Assembly: GCA_015065425.1 (NCBI GenBank)
Contig: SVQH01000020.1
Span: 1 to 49,883, forward strand
Length of the DNA stretch: 49,883 nt
Reading direction: 5' to 3'
Source of the DNA: Oscillospiraceae bacterium
GTDB taxonomy: Bacteria; Bacillota; Clostridia; Oscillospirales; Acutalibacteraceae
Every line of letters begins with the position of its first letter. The stretch's first letter is position 1. Made by a program: the position numbers and the translations under genes. The notes beneath the pieces are model-generated. The model ran no database searches and was not told the DNA's origin. It worked only from the letters and a program-made list of their open reading frames with translations. Positions 16,208-24,363 of this stretch are shown piece by piece.

Positions 16208-16513
16208 ATGATGGTAAAACATATTATTTTATGGAATCTTAAAGATGAGTTTTCTCAGGAAGAAAAAGAATATATTAAACTCAGTATAAAAGAAGGTCTT
16301 GAGGGACTTCAGGGAAAAATACCCGGGCTTATTGATATAAAAGTCATTACAAACGGACTTTCTTCTTCCACAGCCGATTTGATGCTTGATTCCACCTTTG
16401 AAAGCGAAGAAGCTTTGAAAAACTATGCCGTACATCCCGCACATCAGGATGTAGTAAACTCGAAAGTCAGACCCTTTACAATGAAAAGAAGCTGCCTTGA
16501 CTTTGAGATATAA
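16208..16513 (+). CDS. Dabb (stress-responsive A/B barrel) domain protein
   Basis: Small protein of 101 aa with a single Dabb domain: MVKHIILWNLKD at the start and the PGLIDIKVITNG, DLMLDSTFESEEAL and YAVHPAHQDV segments. Dabb proteins are dimeric ferredoxin-like barrels, mostly of unknown bacterial role. The start directly follows the stop of the decarboxylase-like gene; an AGAGG lies in the preceding gene's end. Likely third or fourth cistron of the SCIFF operon. Confidence 0.87.
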   Translation: MMVKHIILWNLKDEFSQEEKEYIKLSIKEGLEGLQGKIPGLIDIKVITNGLSSSTADLMLDSTFESEEALKNYAVHPAHQDVVNSKVRPFTMKRSCLDFEI

Positions 16514-16523
16514 GTAAAGATTT

Positions 16524-16553
16524 AACCGCCCTTCACAGTGAAGAGCGGTTTTT
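16524..16553 (+). terminator. Terminator closing the SCIFF operon
   Basis: AACCGC (16524-16529) pairs with GCGGTT (16545-16550), with an inner CTTCAC/GTGAAG stem, then TTTTT. Lies 10 nt after the Dabb stop and just before the convergent BlaR1-like gene end. Confidence 0.8.
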
Positions 16554-16557
16554 ATTA

Positions 16558-19404
16558 TCAGTAAAAAATACTTCCGTCTGTTACATCCGACATGTGTACA
16601 TTGTCAGATGAATTTTCTGCATCAAATACCATAGTATCATTTGTTTTTGTAAAAGAATATTCGTATTTCCCGTCATTGGTTCTGAGCAACAGTGTATTAT
16701 CCTCTTCATAGTATCTTCCTGTTGCAAAATAATTGCTGTAGGGTGAAAAATTGAAAACAAACCAACCGTTTTCATATAAAGAGAAGCTTGGTTTTCTTAT
16801 TCCCTGTATGGAATCATTGAAAGTATAAGTTCTCAGATGATTACTGTCCTTGATGGTATATTCGGGATAAACAGTTGAACTCAATATAGCATCTATTGTA
16901 TATATGTGATTTACTATTTTGAGTTCGCTGTTTTTTATACTGATAAATATCAGTGTGCCGGTGCTATTTTTATCGGATACTTCAGATACAGATTTTCGTA
17001 TACCGATTCCAAGTAAGGGTTCTGTAACAGTAGACATGGTAACATATTCCACCCCGAACTCCGTTTCTGATGAATTATCATCAGCATATACTGCAATCAA
17101 CGTGTGTTCATCAAAGTAATCGTCCGAATAATAAACGGTACTGCTTATTGGTGGAGTATGTTCTGCAGGTTCCGTTATTTTATCCATTTCATCGATAAAA
17201 CTTTTAAATTCATCACCGCTTGTAATTTTTACGGTAAAAAGTGCCTGAACACTGCTTAACGCTATTCTCGGCGGTATTCCTCCAAACTCTTGAAATATTT
17301 TGTGTATTTCACTATTATGTTCTACTTTGAGTATACTGTATGTGCTGGAAATATTTTTTTCTATCGGAGCATCTTTATATTTGTCAATAAATTCAGAAAT
17401 ATTATCATTTCTCATATCGGCGTATAAGTTGCTGATTGCATTACAATGAAGAGTTATGTATAAGGGCTCAGTATATGGTTTTTCGCTGCCGATTTCTATA
17501 TAAAACAAATCATTTATCTCATATTCTTTTTTGAATATTCCAAAGGAAGTTTCAACTGATGAGTAGGCGGCAAAATCTTCCCATGACAGTGTATTCCCCT
17601 TTTCTGCAAGTTTTTTTACGTCGGATAATGTCATTTTTTTTGTTTTGAGTACACCGTCGGGACCGGAAACTCCGCCTATTTCTGAAATATCACTGCCTGC
17701 GTTACTTATATGAAATTCTGCTGAGGTTTTGTAAATTCCTCCGAATTCATCTGAAAACTCAGCGATAAGGCGGTATCTGCCTATTTTTGAAATATCAAAT
17801 TTTTGAGTTGTATATTTCATCAATTCGGTTGAATCAGCGGCAAGGATATATCCAAATGTGTTGTTAAATTCAATGTTTTCTTTTGCAACGCTTTCCCATG
17901 TGTCGCCATTTTTTATTTCAATATCGTAGCCATCTCCGTATGTCACATCTTTAGCAGTTACATTTCTCCAGAGCATAGTCAGAACATAATATCCACCGTG
18001 GTTTTTGTCTATACTTTTTATTTCTATATAAACTCCTTTATATTCTGTGTTTGCAGGAGATGTAGGAGCCGAAAGCACAGGATTTTCAGGTGTTTGAATT
18101 TTATCAAAGAGCTTTATCAGTATATGGGGATTCTCTATTTTATATGACAAGGATGCTTCTTTATTTTCATCAATATTAATATCGGAAGAGTTTTCAATCC
18201 CCATATTTATATTATCTTCAATCCATAATTTTGATATGTTTTCATCAAAAAAGACAGTTGTTTTACCGTTGATTTTAACTTTGTATAAATGTTTTCTTTC
18301 TTCTTTGTCATCGGATATAGCTTCAGGGTTGATTTTTATTCTTTTAAGCACTCTGAGCTCATCCCCGGGATCTTCTGTTGTGTATATAAAGTTTTCGGGC
18401 ATATAAAATTGCAGTTTTTCAACACCACGGAAAATATTTTCATAATTCTCAATATTGTTGATGCTGGAAGTAGTTGGGTCTGTCAGGAAAAATACAGACA
18501 GTAAAACACTTAAAATAACTGCAACGATTACCAACCAAAAAGCAGGTTTTTTATAGTTCAGTACATTCTTTATTCTCTGTTTTACCCCCGTTTCTCCGAA
18601 AGCGAGAGGACAGGCGGTGATATATTTTTTAGGTGCCGAACAGTTGATAAGTGCTTCCGAATAAGCTTTTTTTCCTGTTCCTTCCATTTCTTTTATAACT
18701 TTTTCGTCGCATGCACCTTCAATATCACGGCATAAAAGAATGTAGGACAGCCACATTACGGGATTGAACCAATGTATTGACAGAATTATAAATCCCAGAG
18801 GTTTCCACAGATGGTCATATCTTTTTATATGTGCTTTTTCATGGGCAAGAATAAAATTCTTGTCATTTTCAGAAATGAAGGAAGGAATAAGAATTTTCGG
18901 TCTTATAATTCCTAAGATAAATGGAGAATCAATACGGTCACAGATGAAAATGCTTTTTTCGGTTTCAATAGAAATACTTGTTTTTTTTCTTAGTATTATA
19001 TAGCTGATAAAGGCGTAAGTCAGCATAACGATAATTCCGATTAACCACAAAGCCGAGATGATTGGTATAATTAGCTGCAAGGGATTTGCACTTTCATCGA
19101 GCTTCGGTGCAAAGGCTTCATTTATTATCGGATTAAGTGAAGAGTTAATATAAGATATACCGCTTGAAATATGAGGCTGAGTTGAAACCATAATATCTGT
19201 AGGCACAGTTTCTGCACTGGGAACAAGACTTAACATGCTTTCAAAAGAGAACGGAAAAACAAGTCTCAGTCCTACAAGTCCCCACATAATACATGAGAGC
19301 CATTTTGGGACTTTTTTGAAAAGCATTCTTATTATAATCAAAACCAATGCAAAATAAGAGGCAGTTATACTCATATTTAATATTTTGATAAAAATATCTT
19401 CCAT
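16558..19404 (-). CDS. BlaR1/MecR1-like M56 sensor peptidase with very large ectodomain
   Basis: Membrane sensor of 948 aa. The N-terminal about 310 residues form an M56 (BlaR1/MecR1) module: several membrane helices and the zinc gluzincin motif H188-E-K-A-H192 in ILAHEKAHIKRYDH, plus CRDIEGACDEKVI with the third ligand region. A last membrane helix (about 290-310, WLVIVAVILSVLLSVFFL) leads to an extracellular region of about 640 residues in place of the usual penicillin-binding sensor domain. One part (about 440-580) looks like an immunoglobulin-like fold. No SxxK/SxN/KTG beta-lactam-binding set was noticed. Partner of the BlaI-like repressor 3 nt upstream. Ligand unknown. Confidence 0.85.
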   Translation of the reverse strand: MEDIFIKILNMSITASYFALVLIIIRMLFKKVPKWLSCIMWGLVGLRLVFPFSFESMLSLVPSAETVPTDIMVSTQPHISSGISYINSSLNPIINEAFAPKLDESANPLQLIIPIISALWLIGIIVMLTYAFISYIILRKKTSISIETEKSIFICDRIDSPFILGIIRPKILIPSFISENDKNFILAHEKAHIKRYDHLWKPLGFIILSIHWFNPVMWLSYILLCRDIEGACDEKVIKEMEGTGKKAYSEALINCSAPKKYITACPLAFGETGVKQRIKNVLNYKKPAFWLVIVAVILSVLLSVFFLTDPTTSSINNIENYENIFRGVEKLQFYMPENFIYTTEDPGDELRVLKRIKINPEAISDDKEERKHLYKVKINGKTTVFFDENISKLWIEDNINMGIENSSDINIDENKEASLSYKIENPHILIKLFDKIQTPENPVLSAPTSPANTEYKGVYIEIKSIDKNHGGYYVLTMLWRNVTAKDVTYGDGYDIEIKNGDTWESVAKENIEFNNTFGYILAADSTELMKYTTQKFDISKIGRYRLIAEFSDEFGGIYKTSAEFHISNAGSDISEIGGVSGPDGVLKTKKMTLSDVKKLAEKGNTLSWEDFAAYSSVETSFGIFKKEYEINDLFYIEIGSEKPYTEPLYITLHCNAISNLYADMRNDNISEFIDKYKDAPIEKNISSTYSILKVEHNSEIHKIFQEFGGIPPRIALSSVQALFTVKITSGDEFKSFIDEMDKITEPAEHTPPISSTVYYSDDYFDEHTLIAVYADDNSSETEFGVEYVTMSTVTEPLLGIGIRKSVSEVSDKNSTGTLIFISIKNSELKIVNHIYTIDAILSSTVYPEYTIKDSNHLRTYTFNDSIQGIRKPSFSLYENGWFVFNFSPYSNYFATGRYYEEDNTLLLRTNDGKYEYSFTKTNDTMVFDAENSSDNVHMSDVTDGSIFY

Positions 19405-19407
19405 TAC

Positions 19408-19770
19408 TTATTCCTCCTCAAATTCATTTACAAGCCGTTTCAGCTCATCTACCTCTTCTTTTGAGAGTTTTTTTCTTTTTGTAAAAGCCGCAATAAATGC
19501 GGGAAGTGAGCCTCCGAATGTATTGTCGACAAATCTTTCACTTTGCATAGAATAAAAATCCTGCTTAGAAATAAGAGAGGTTACTGTTCCTTTATTGTTT
19601 ATAAAAATACCTTTTTCGCAAAGGCGGCGAAGTACTGTAAATGTAGTTGATTTTTTCCAGCCAAGCTCCTTTTCTGCCGTTTTTACTATTTCTGAAGATG
19701 CCACAGGCTCATTTGACCAGATAATATCTGCGAATTTACTTTCAACAACTCCAAGTCCTGTATCAATCAT
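19408..19770 (-). CDS. BlaI/MecI-family transcriptional repressor
   Basis: Winged-helix repressor of 120 aa. The N-terminal domain has LGVVESKFADIIWSNEPVASSEIVKTAEKELGWKKSTTFTVLRRL (in parts LGWKKSTTFTVLRRLCEKG), the standard BlaI DNA-recognition helix region, and the C-terminal half (SKEEVDELKRLVNEFEEE) is the dimerisation helix. BlaR1-type peptidases cause cleavage of such repressors upon signal. The gene precedes its BlaR1-like partner by 3 nt. Two palindromes overlap its promoter, so autorepression is likely. No beta-lactamase gene is next to it; the other target is unknown. Confidence 0.92.
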   Translation of the reverse strand: MIDTGLGVVESKFADIIWSNEPVASSEIVKTAEKELGWKKSTTFTVLRRLCEKGIFINNKGTVTSLISKQDFYSMQSERFVDNTFGGSLPAFIAAFTKRKKLSKEEVDELKRLVNEFEEE

Positions 19771-19796
19771 AATATCACTCCTTATTGGTTTATATG

Positions 19797-19842
19797 TTGT
19801 AGACTACAATGTTAGTTTACATTATGTAAACCAATTTGTCAA
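19797..19842 (-). promoter_or_regulatory. blaI-type promoter with two operator palindromes
   Basis: Minus strand TTGACA (19842-19837), 17 nt, TAAACT (19819-19814). A perfect 17-bp palindrome GTTTACA-TTA-TGTAAAC (19815-19831) lies between -35 and -10, and a 13-bp palindrome TTGTAG-A-CTACAA (19797-19809) lies just past the -10 near the start of transcription. The TACA/TGTA cores match BlaI/MecI operator style. Confidence 0.7.
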
Positions 19843-19844
19843 TA

Positions 19845-19884
19845 GCAATTAAAAAAAGATGCAGACAAAAACGAGTCTGCATCT
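19845..19884 (-). terminator. Terminator of the mntP-like gene
   Basis: AGATGCAGAC (19857-19866) pairs with GTCTGCATCT (19875-19884), 8-nt loop, then seven T on the minus strand. Stands 13 nt past the stop and abuts the next promoter. Confidence 0.85.
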
Positions 19885-19897
19885 TCAGAGTAAAATT

Positions 19898-20485
19898 TTA
19901 TAGCAAAGAACTGATAAATATTTCAATGCCTATGAAAATCAGAATGGCACCGCCGAAAATTCCTGCTTTGTTTGCAAGTTTTGTGCCTGCTTTTTTCCCG
20001 ATGAGAATTCCCGCAAAGCATATAACATAAGTAACGATTCCGATGATACTGCAAGAAAGCAGTGCTTCATAAAAATTGTAATGTGCTATGGTAAAGCCGA
20101 CGGACAGCGCATCTATAGAGGTAGCAATTCCTTGTACAAGAACTCCCGTAACGCCGATTGCAGGTTTTTCTTCATGCGGATGGTCTTTATTTTTTATTCC
20201 TTCATAAAGCATTTTTCCGCCGATTATTCCGAGAAGAAAAAGTGCTATCCATGGAATCAATTTTTCAAACGCTTCAAATTTCTGTGCAACTGTTGAAATA
20301 CATATCCAGCCTATAAGAGGCATAGCTGCCTGAAAAACAGCAAAAACACCGGCAACTGCAGCAGTTTTACCTTTTTTCATACACGGTTCATTAAGACCGT
20401 TTGCAAGTGACACAGAAAAAGCATCCATTGCGAGTCCTGCACCAAGGCTTATGCTGTTGAAAAAGAATGAAAATCCTATGTTCAT
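19898..20485 (-). CDS. mntP: MntP-type manganese efflux pump
   Basis: Integral membrane protein of 195 aa with six predicted helices that exports Mn2+. Two repeat halves each carry the intramembrane aspartate motif: LAMDAFSVSLANG (D21) and TSIDALSVG (D125), both required in characterised MntP. The start is ATG 20485, with GGAGG 5 nt upstream; a longer reading has no ribosome site and would start upstream of the predicted transcript. It has its own promoter and terminator. Upstream I did not recognise a yybP-ykoY manganese riboswitch; instead there is a pair of 15-bp repeats. Confidence 0.87.
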   Translation of the reverse strand: MNIGFSFFFNSISLGAGLAMDAFSVSLANGLNEPCMKKGKTAAVAGVFAVFQAAMPLIGWICISTVAQKFEAFEKLIPWIALFLLGIIGGKMLYEGIKNKDHPHEEKPAIGVTGVLVQGIATSIDALSVGFTIAHYNFYEALLSCSIIGIVTYVICFAGILIGKKAGTKLANKAGIFGGAILIFIGIEIFISSLL

Positions 20486-20497
20486 TTTAACCTCCGA

Positions 20498-20550
20498 AGC
20501 TTTGTCAAACGAGGCATAATATACCACATCAAATGAGCTTTGTCAAACGA
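20498..20550 (-). promoter_or_regulatory. mntP promoter flanked by exact 15-bp direct repeats
   Basis: Minus strand TTGACA (20546-20541), 17 nt, TATATT (20523-20518). The 15-mer AGCTTTGTCAAACGA (plus strand) occurs at 20498-20512 and 20536-20550, 38 bp apart: one copy contains the -35, the other lies at about +1 to +15. The placement is that of a two-site operator. Confidence 0.65.
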
Positions 20551-20551
20551 A

Positions 20552-20581
20552 AAAGGTCGGAACTTAAAAAGTCCGGCCTTT
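20552..20581 (-). terminator. Terminator of the ECF sigma operon
   Basis: AAAGGTCGGA (20552-20561) pairs with TCCGGCCTTT (20572-20581) with one G-T wobble; the minus strand continues TTTTT. It ends right at the mntP operator/-35. Confidence 0.75.
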
Positions 20582-20601
20582 GAATAAATTTTTGCTTTGT
20601 A

Positions 20602-22041
20602 TTATTTCAGTGTTTTTATCTTCTTTCTTTTTTTGTATATTTTAGCAACGATAACCGAAAGTATTATTGCGAGTACAGCTATTATCATTATTACACTAAG
20701 CATTATAATTATTTCGACGGGAAGAATGTCTGTAAGAGATTTTTTAGGCTTAACGGGATTTTCGGAAGTTGACATTCTGAATTCGAGTTCATGCTCAGGC
20801 AATCCTGAAAATGTAAGTTCATAACCTGTGTCAGTTTCAGAAAAACTGAATCCGTCACTGTTTACAAGATAATGCGGAGTGTTGATTTTTATTTTGAGTT
20901 CTCCGAATGATGCCCATGTTTTTGCAGGGGAGAGTAGATAAGTGTAATCGTAAACTGCCGGTGAGTAATTTGTATCTATTACAGGATAAACAGGGGCATT
21001 TACTGCGTTTATGACCTCGGATTTTGCAGGTACGGTTATCTCGTATTCATACCATCTTAACAGGTCTTTTTCGATATTCAGGGAATTTTCCGCACCGAGC
21101 AAATTTTTATTCGTGTTAAATTTTTCCACCACTGCATTATACCAATCGGTTTCGGGAATCTTTGATTCTTCACGGTACTGAGAGAAAGCAAGGTCATAAA
21201 ACGTCATCAGGGATACATCTTTAACAGTCATTTTTCCGTCAATTTTTTCACGGTCATCCACTCCGCCGTCTTCATAAAAGGACCATTCAGGAAAATCTCT
21301 TTTTGTGTTGCCTAAAATATAGACAGTAAGTGTATCACCGTTTTTGACCCAGTTGCTTATTCTTGATGTGCCGTCCTTTTGTGTGTGAAGTCCGCTTTGA
21401 TTGACAAAATAATATCTTGTATCTGAAGAATCAGTCTCTATATCAAAGGCGGCAGTTGCTGCATGATACTTATCCGTATCAATACCGGAAACTGTAAAAG
21501 TATATTTTTTTACAGGCATTTCAGGATAATAGAAGTTGTCTTTGGTAAATTCATCAATTATTTTACCTACAGCAGTTTCTGTGTCAAATTCTCCGCCGTT
21601 AAGTGTAAAGCGAAGCTTCTTTTCAACAGGCTCTCCGTTTAAGATTATCTCGTATTTTTCGGTATCGTCAAAATCTACATATTCATCCTTTTCATTGTCG
21701 TAGTATTCGTAAAAGTACATCGGCTTCTCTCCAAAAGGAAACAAAAGCCTTGCCGTTACGTCATAGTCTGAAGGGTTATAAAATGTGTACTGTGCCGTAA
21801 CTGACGCGGTGTAGCTTTTCATTTCATATTCACTTCTGTAATAGTTTTCGGGGAAAGAATCAATATTAAATGTAAGAACTTCATTTTTTACAATAACAGG
21901 ACTCTCATCGTCTGTTACGATGACACCTGATGCATCTGTACCTTTCCACCATGTCTGTGCGGAATTTGCGGAAGAAGAAATTGAAAAAATTGATGAAAGA
22001 ATTATTGCCGCAGATAACAGAGAAATTATTTTTTTTATCAT
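20602..22041 (-). CDS. Exported single-pass membrane protein of the ECF operon, unknown function
   Basis: Protein of 479 aa with a signal peptide (MIKKIISLLSAAIILSS, cleavage near SSSANSAQ), an external domain of about 400 residues, a membrane helix near 435-460 and a basic cytoplasmic tail (KIYKKRKKIK). The external part is beta-rich, with VTAQYTFYNPSDYDVTARLLFP resembling an Ig-like strand pair; no enzyme motif seen. The start is ATG 22041 with GAGGTG 7 nt upstream; a GTG at 22056 overlaps that ribosome site. Third gene of the sigma/anti-sigma operon, so it may sense the signal or be the system's output. Not recognised as a named family. Confidence 0.75.
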   Translation of the reverse strand: MIKKIISLLSAAIILSSIFSISSSANSAQTWWKGTDASGVIVTDDESPVIVKNEVLTFNIDSFPENYYRSEYEMKSYTASVTAQYTFYNPSDYDVTARLLFPFGEKPMYFYEYYDNEKDEYVDFDDTEKYEIILNGEPVEKKLRFTLNGGEFDTETAVGKIIDEFTKDNFYYPEMPVKKYTFTVSGIDTDKYHAATAAFDIETDSSDTRYYFVNQSGLHTQKDGTSRISNWVKNGDTLTVYILGNTKRDFPEWSFYEDGGVDDREKIDGKMTVKDVSLMTFYDLAFSQYREESKIPETDWYNAVVEKFNTNKNLLGAENSLNIEKDLLRWYEYEITVPAKSEVINAVNAPVYPVIDTNYSPAVYDYTYLLSPAKTWASFGELKIKINTPHYLVNSDGFSFSETDTGYELTFSGLPEHELEFRMSTSENPVKPKKSLTDILPVEIIIMLSVIMIIAVLAIILSVIVAKIYKKRKKIKTLK

Positions 22042-22052
22042 TTTTTTGCACC

Positions 22053-22682
22053 TCACTTTATAAGTGTTTCAAGAATCTCATATATTTTATCTTCATCTTC
22101 TGAATAAACCCTTAAATCATATATAGCTCCGTCATATTGAAAAACAGCATAATAAGTATAGGGGAAATTAAGGCTGGGCTCAAACTTTGCAATATCAACA
22201 TCAGTTCCTTTAATGCTGACAGTTTGTGTTGCCTTTTTTGTAAAAACACTGTCAACCTTCCATCCTTCTATTTCCTCTCCGAACATACAGTGCATAATAA
22301 CGTTATGGTCTTTGTTGTATTGGGAGTATAAAAGAGAGTACCAGGTATTTTCGTCTTCTGAAAATTCTTCTGTTTTGCAGTAGAATTCGAAATCATTCTG
22401 ACCTATAAGATTTTTTGCAATGAGTTTGCCTTCAAAGTTTTCTTCAATAGCAGACAAGGTGATATCATTGATAAGATAACCATTCCTGTATATATCTCCT
22501 CCTTCGGCACTGTAGCCGATAAAATTCGGTATATTTATTATGATACAGAAAACAAGAAAGCAAGCTGCACTCAGACTTATTATTTTAATTATTTTTATAA
22601 TACCTTTATTATTTTCTTTTGCTTCTTTTATAAATTTGTCATCAACTTCGCCTATTGCTTCAAAAAGTTTTTCTGCATTCAT
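22053..22682 (-). CDS. Probable membrane anti-sigma factor
   Basis: Protein of 209 aa with a cytoplasmic N-terminus (MNAEKLFEAIGEVDDKFIKEA), one membrane helix at about 33-52 and an external C-terminal domain of about 155 residues. The AIGEIDD-type opening is common in clostridial proteins encoded right after ECF sigma factors. The ATG overlaps the sigma stop (ATGA), the usual stoichiometric coupling of sigma and anti-sigma. No zinc-binding HxxxCxxC motif is present, so it is not a ZAS-type anti-sigma. Role inferred from position and topology. Confidence 0.72.
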   Translation of the reverse strand: MNAEKLFEAIGEVDDKFIKEAKENNKGIIKIIKIISLSAACFLVFCIIINIPNFIGYSAEGGDIYRNGYLINDITLSAIEENFEGKLIAKNLIGQNDFEFYCKTEEFSEDENTWYSLLYSQYNKDHNVIMHCMFGEEIEGWKVDSVFTKKATQTVSIKGTDVDIAKFEPSLNFPYTYYAVFQYDGAIYDLRVYSEDEDKIYEILETLIK

Positions 22683-23242
22683 ACCGTAAATCCTTCCTCT
22701 GTAAGCAAGTTTTTAAGATTATTTCGGGTTCTGAAAAGCATTGATTTTACTTTGCTTTCAGAAAAATTCATCTGTTTTGATATGTTTTTTATTGATTCTG
22801 TATAGAAATATCTCAGTAGAAATACTTTTCTTTCTTCTTTTTTCAGTGAGGAGAGAAATTTATTGATAACTTCTGTCAGAAGATTGCCCTCAACGACATT
22901 TTCTGTATTATGTTTTTCATCGCTTAAACATTCTGAGAGTTCAGATATAACAGCAGGCAGTTCACCGCCGCCTCTTTTTACAGAGTTTCTTTTTCTCAGC
23001 TTATCAATGGACAGGCGTCGTGTTATTTTTCCGAGAAATGATGACAGAACAACGGGGTATTGCGGAGGAATACAGTTCCAAGCTCCGAGATATGTATCGT
23101 TAACGGTTTCTTCGCTGTCAGAAGCATTAAAGAGAATATTATACGCTATGGTATAGCAGTATTTTCCGTATTTTTTACCGGTTTCCTCTATTGCTTTGTT
23201 ACTTCTGAGTTCATATAGCTCAATTATTTTTTTATCATCCAC
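22679..23242 (-). CDS. ECF-type RNA polymerase sigma factor
   Basis: Sigma-70 family group 4 factor, 187 aa. Region 2 is in residues about 10-80 (YCYTIAYNILFNASDSEETVNDTYLGAWN and SFLGKITRRLSIDKLRKR in parts), region 4 at about 125-180 (LSSLKKEERKVFLLRYF, ISKQMNFSESKVKSMLFRTRNNL). There is no region 1.1 or 3. Translation starts at GTG (23242), with GGAGG 7 nt upstream. Its own promoter has ECF-type elements, which implies positive autoregulation. Confidence 0.9.
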   Translation of the reverse strand: MDDKKIIELYELRSNKAIEETGKKYGKYCYTIAYNILFNASDSEETVNDTYLGAWNCIPPQYPVVLSSFLGKITRRLSIDKLRKRNSVKRGGGELPAVISELSECLSDEKHNTENVVEGNLLTEVINKFLSSLKKEERKVFLLRYFYTESIKNISKQMNFSESKVKSMLFRTRNNLKNLLTEEGFTV

Positions 23243-23275
23243 AAAAACACCTCCGTCTCAGCCTGTTACACTTAA

Positions 23276-23304
23276 TATGTCGTAAAAAATTGTCAGTGGT
23301 TGCA
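23276..23304 (-). promoter_or_regulatory. Candidate autoregulated ECF promoter
   Basis: On the minus strand TGCAACC (23304-23298) then CGACATA (23282-23276), with 16 nt between the AAC core and the CG of the -10. AAC/CG spacing of 16-17 nt is characteristic of ECF-dependent promoters. It is immediately upstream of the sigma gene. Confidence 0.5.
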
Positions 23305-23320
23305 TGATTTTACGAAAATA

Positions 23321-23342
23321 CCCGACAGAAATTTCTGTCGGG
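23321..23342 (-). terminator. Palindromic terminator of the GH130 operon
   Basis: A perfect 22-nt palindrome from CCCGACAGAAA to TTTCTGTCGGG, followed on the minus strand by TATTTTCG. Located 7 nt past the GH130 stop; the U-tract is moderate. Confidence 0.7.
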
Positions 23343-23348
23343 CAGGAA

Positions 23349-24299
23349 TTATTTAATAAGATCGTGTTCTTTGATAAATTTAACTGTTTCGTCCACTGTT
23401 GTAAACGCAAGACCTACAACAGTATCAGCACCGCCGTAATATATGGCAATTTTTCCGCTTTTTGCATCTGTAAGTGCGGCACAAGGGAAAACCACATTAG
23501 GAACGTCACCGACAAGTTCATAATCTTCATGCGGAGCCAGAAGGAAAGCATCTGCACGGTGAAGTACCTTCCAAGGTTCATCTTTATCAAGTATGGCTGC
23601 ACCCATTGCATAAGTAAAACCGTTGCATGAAGTCAGAACTCCGTGATAGAACATAAGCCAGCCTTCATCCAGTTCTATGGGAGTAGGACCTGCACCGACT
23701 TTAGTCATTTCCCAGTTCTTTTCAGGCCTCATTACAAAACGGTAATTTCCCCAATAACAAAGGTCCTTACTTCGCTGAATAAAAATGTCACCGTAAGGTG
23801 TATGACCTCTGTCACAAGGACGGATAAGAAGCATATATTCATCGTTTATCTTTCTCGGGAATAATACACCGTTTCTTGCAACAGGATAACATGCGTCTTC
23901 AAGCTGTACCCATTCTGAGAAATCTTCTGTATATGCAATACCTATGGTTGTTCCGTGAGGCGTGAGATTGACCCATGAAAGATAATATTTTCCGTCAATT
24001 TCACAAAGACGGGGATCATAACCTCTGAATATCACTTTTTCGTCAAGAACCCAGTTAATACCGTCTTTACTTGAACCTGTTACAAGAGTGTGGTCTCTTG
24101 AAATGTTGTCAACTCTGAAAACGCCCTTGAATCCCTCGCCGTAAGGAACAACAGCAGAATTGAAAATGCTGTTTGCTTCATATAAATTATCACGGGTAAT
24201 GACGGGATTGCCCGAATATCTCCACACGGGATATCTGTACCCTTCAGGTTTATCCTCCCATGGAATGTTATGTAAATCTGAACCGATTATCTTAGCCAT
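23349..24299 (-). CDS. GH130-family beta-mannoside phosphorylase-like enzyme
   Basis: Five-bladed beta-propeller enzyme (316 aa) of the GH130 type, which phosphorolyses beta-1,4- or beta-1,2-mannosides such as mannooligosaccharides or mannosyl-GlcNAc. Evidence: VWRYSGNPVITRDN and NSIFNSAVVPYGEGFKGVFRVD at the N-terminus, GYDPRLCEIDGKYY, KVGAGPTPIELDEGWLMFYHG and the C-terminal IYYGGADTVVGLAFT. The start is the ATG at 24299 with GGAGG upstream. No signal peptide, so cytoplasmic. It ends the large minus operon beginning at 31335. GH130 subfamily and exact linkage cannot be decided here. Confidence 0.88.
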   Translation of the reverse strand: MAKIIGSDLHNIPWEDKPEGYRYPVWRYSGNPVITRDNLYEANSIFNSAVVPYGEGFKGVFRVDNISRDHTLVTGSSKDGINWVLDEKVIFRGYDPRLCEIDGKYYLSWVNLTPHGTTIGIAYTEDFSEWVQLEDACYPVARNGVLFPRKINDEYMLLIRPCDRGHTPYGDIFIQRSKDLCYWGNYRFVMRPEKNWEMTKVGAGPTPIELDEGWLMFYHGVLTSCNGFTYAMGAAILDKDEPWKVLHRADAFLLAPHEDYELVGDVPNVVFPCAALTDAKSGKIAIYYGGADTVVGLAFTTVDETVKFIKEHDLIK

Positions 24300-24363
24300 A
24301 ATTAACCTCCGAAAAATACTTTTTAATATTATAAAACACGGATATATTTTTTTCAATCAATTC

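Noticed and set aside
16558-19404. Beta-lactam resistance locus
   Set aside because: BlaR1/BlaI resemblance is limited to the peptidase and repressor; no beta-lactamase or penicillin-binding motifs were seen nearby.
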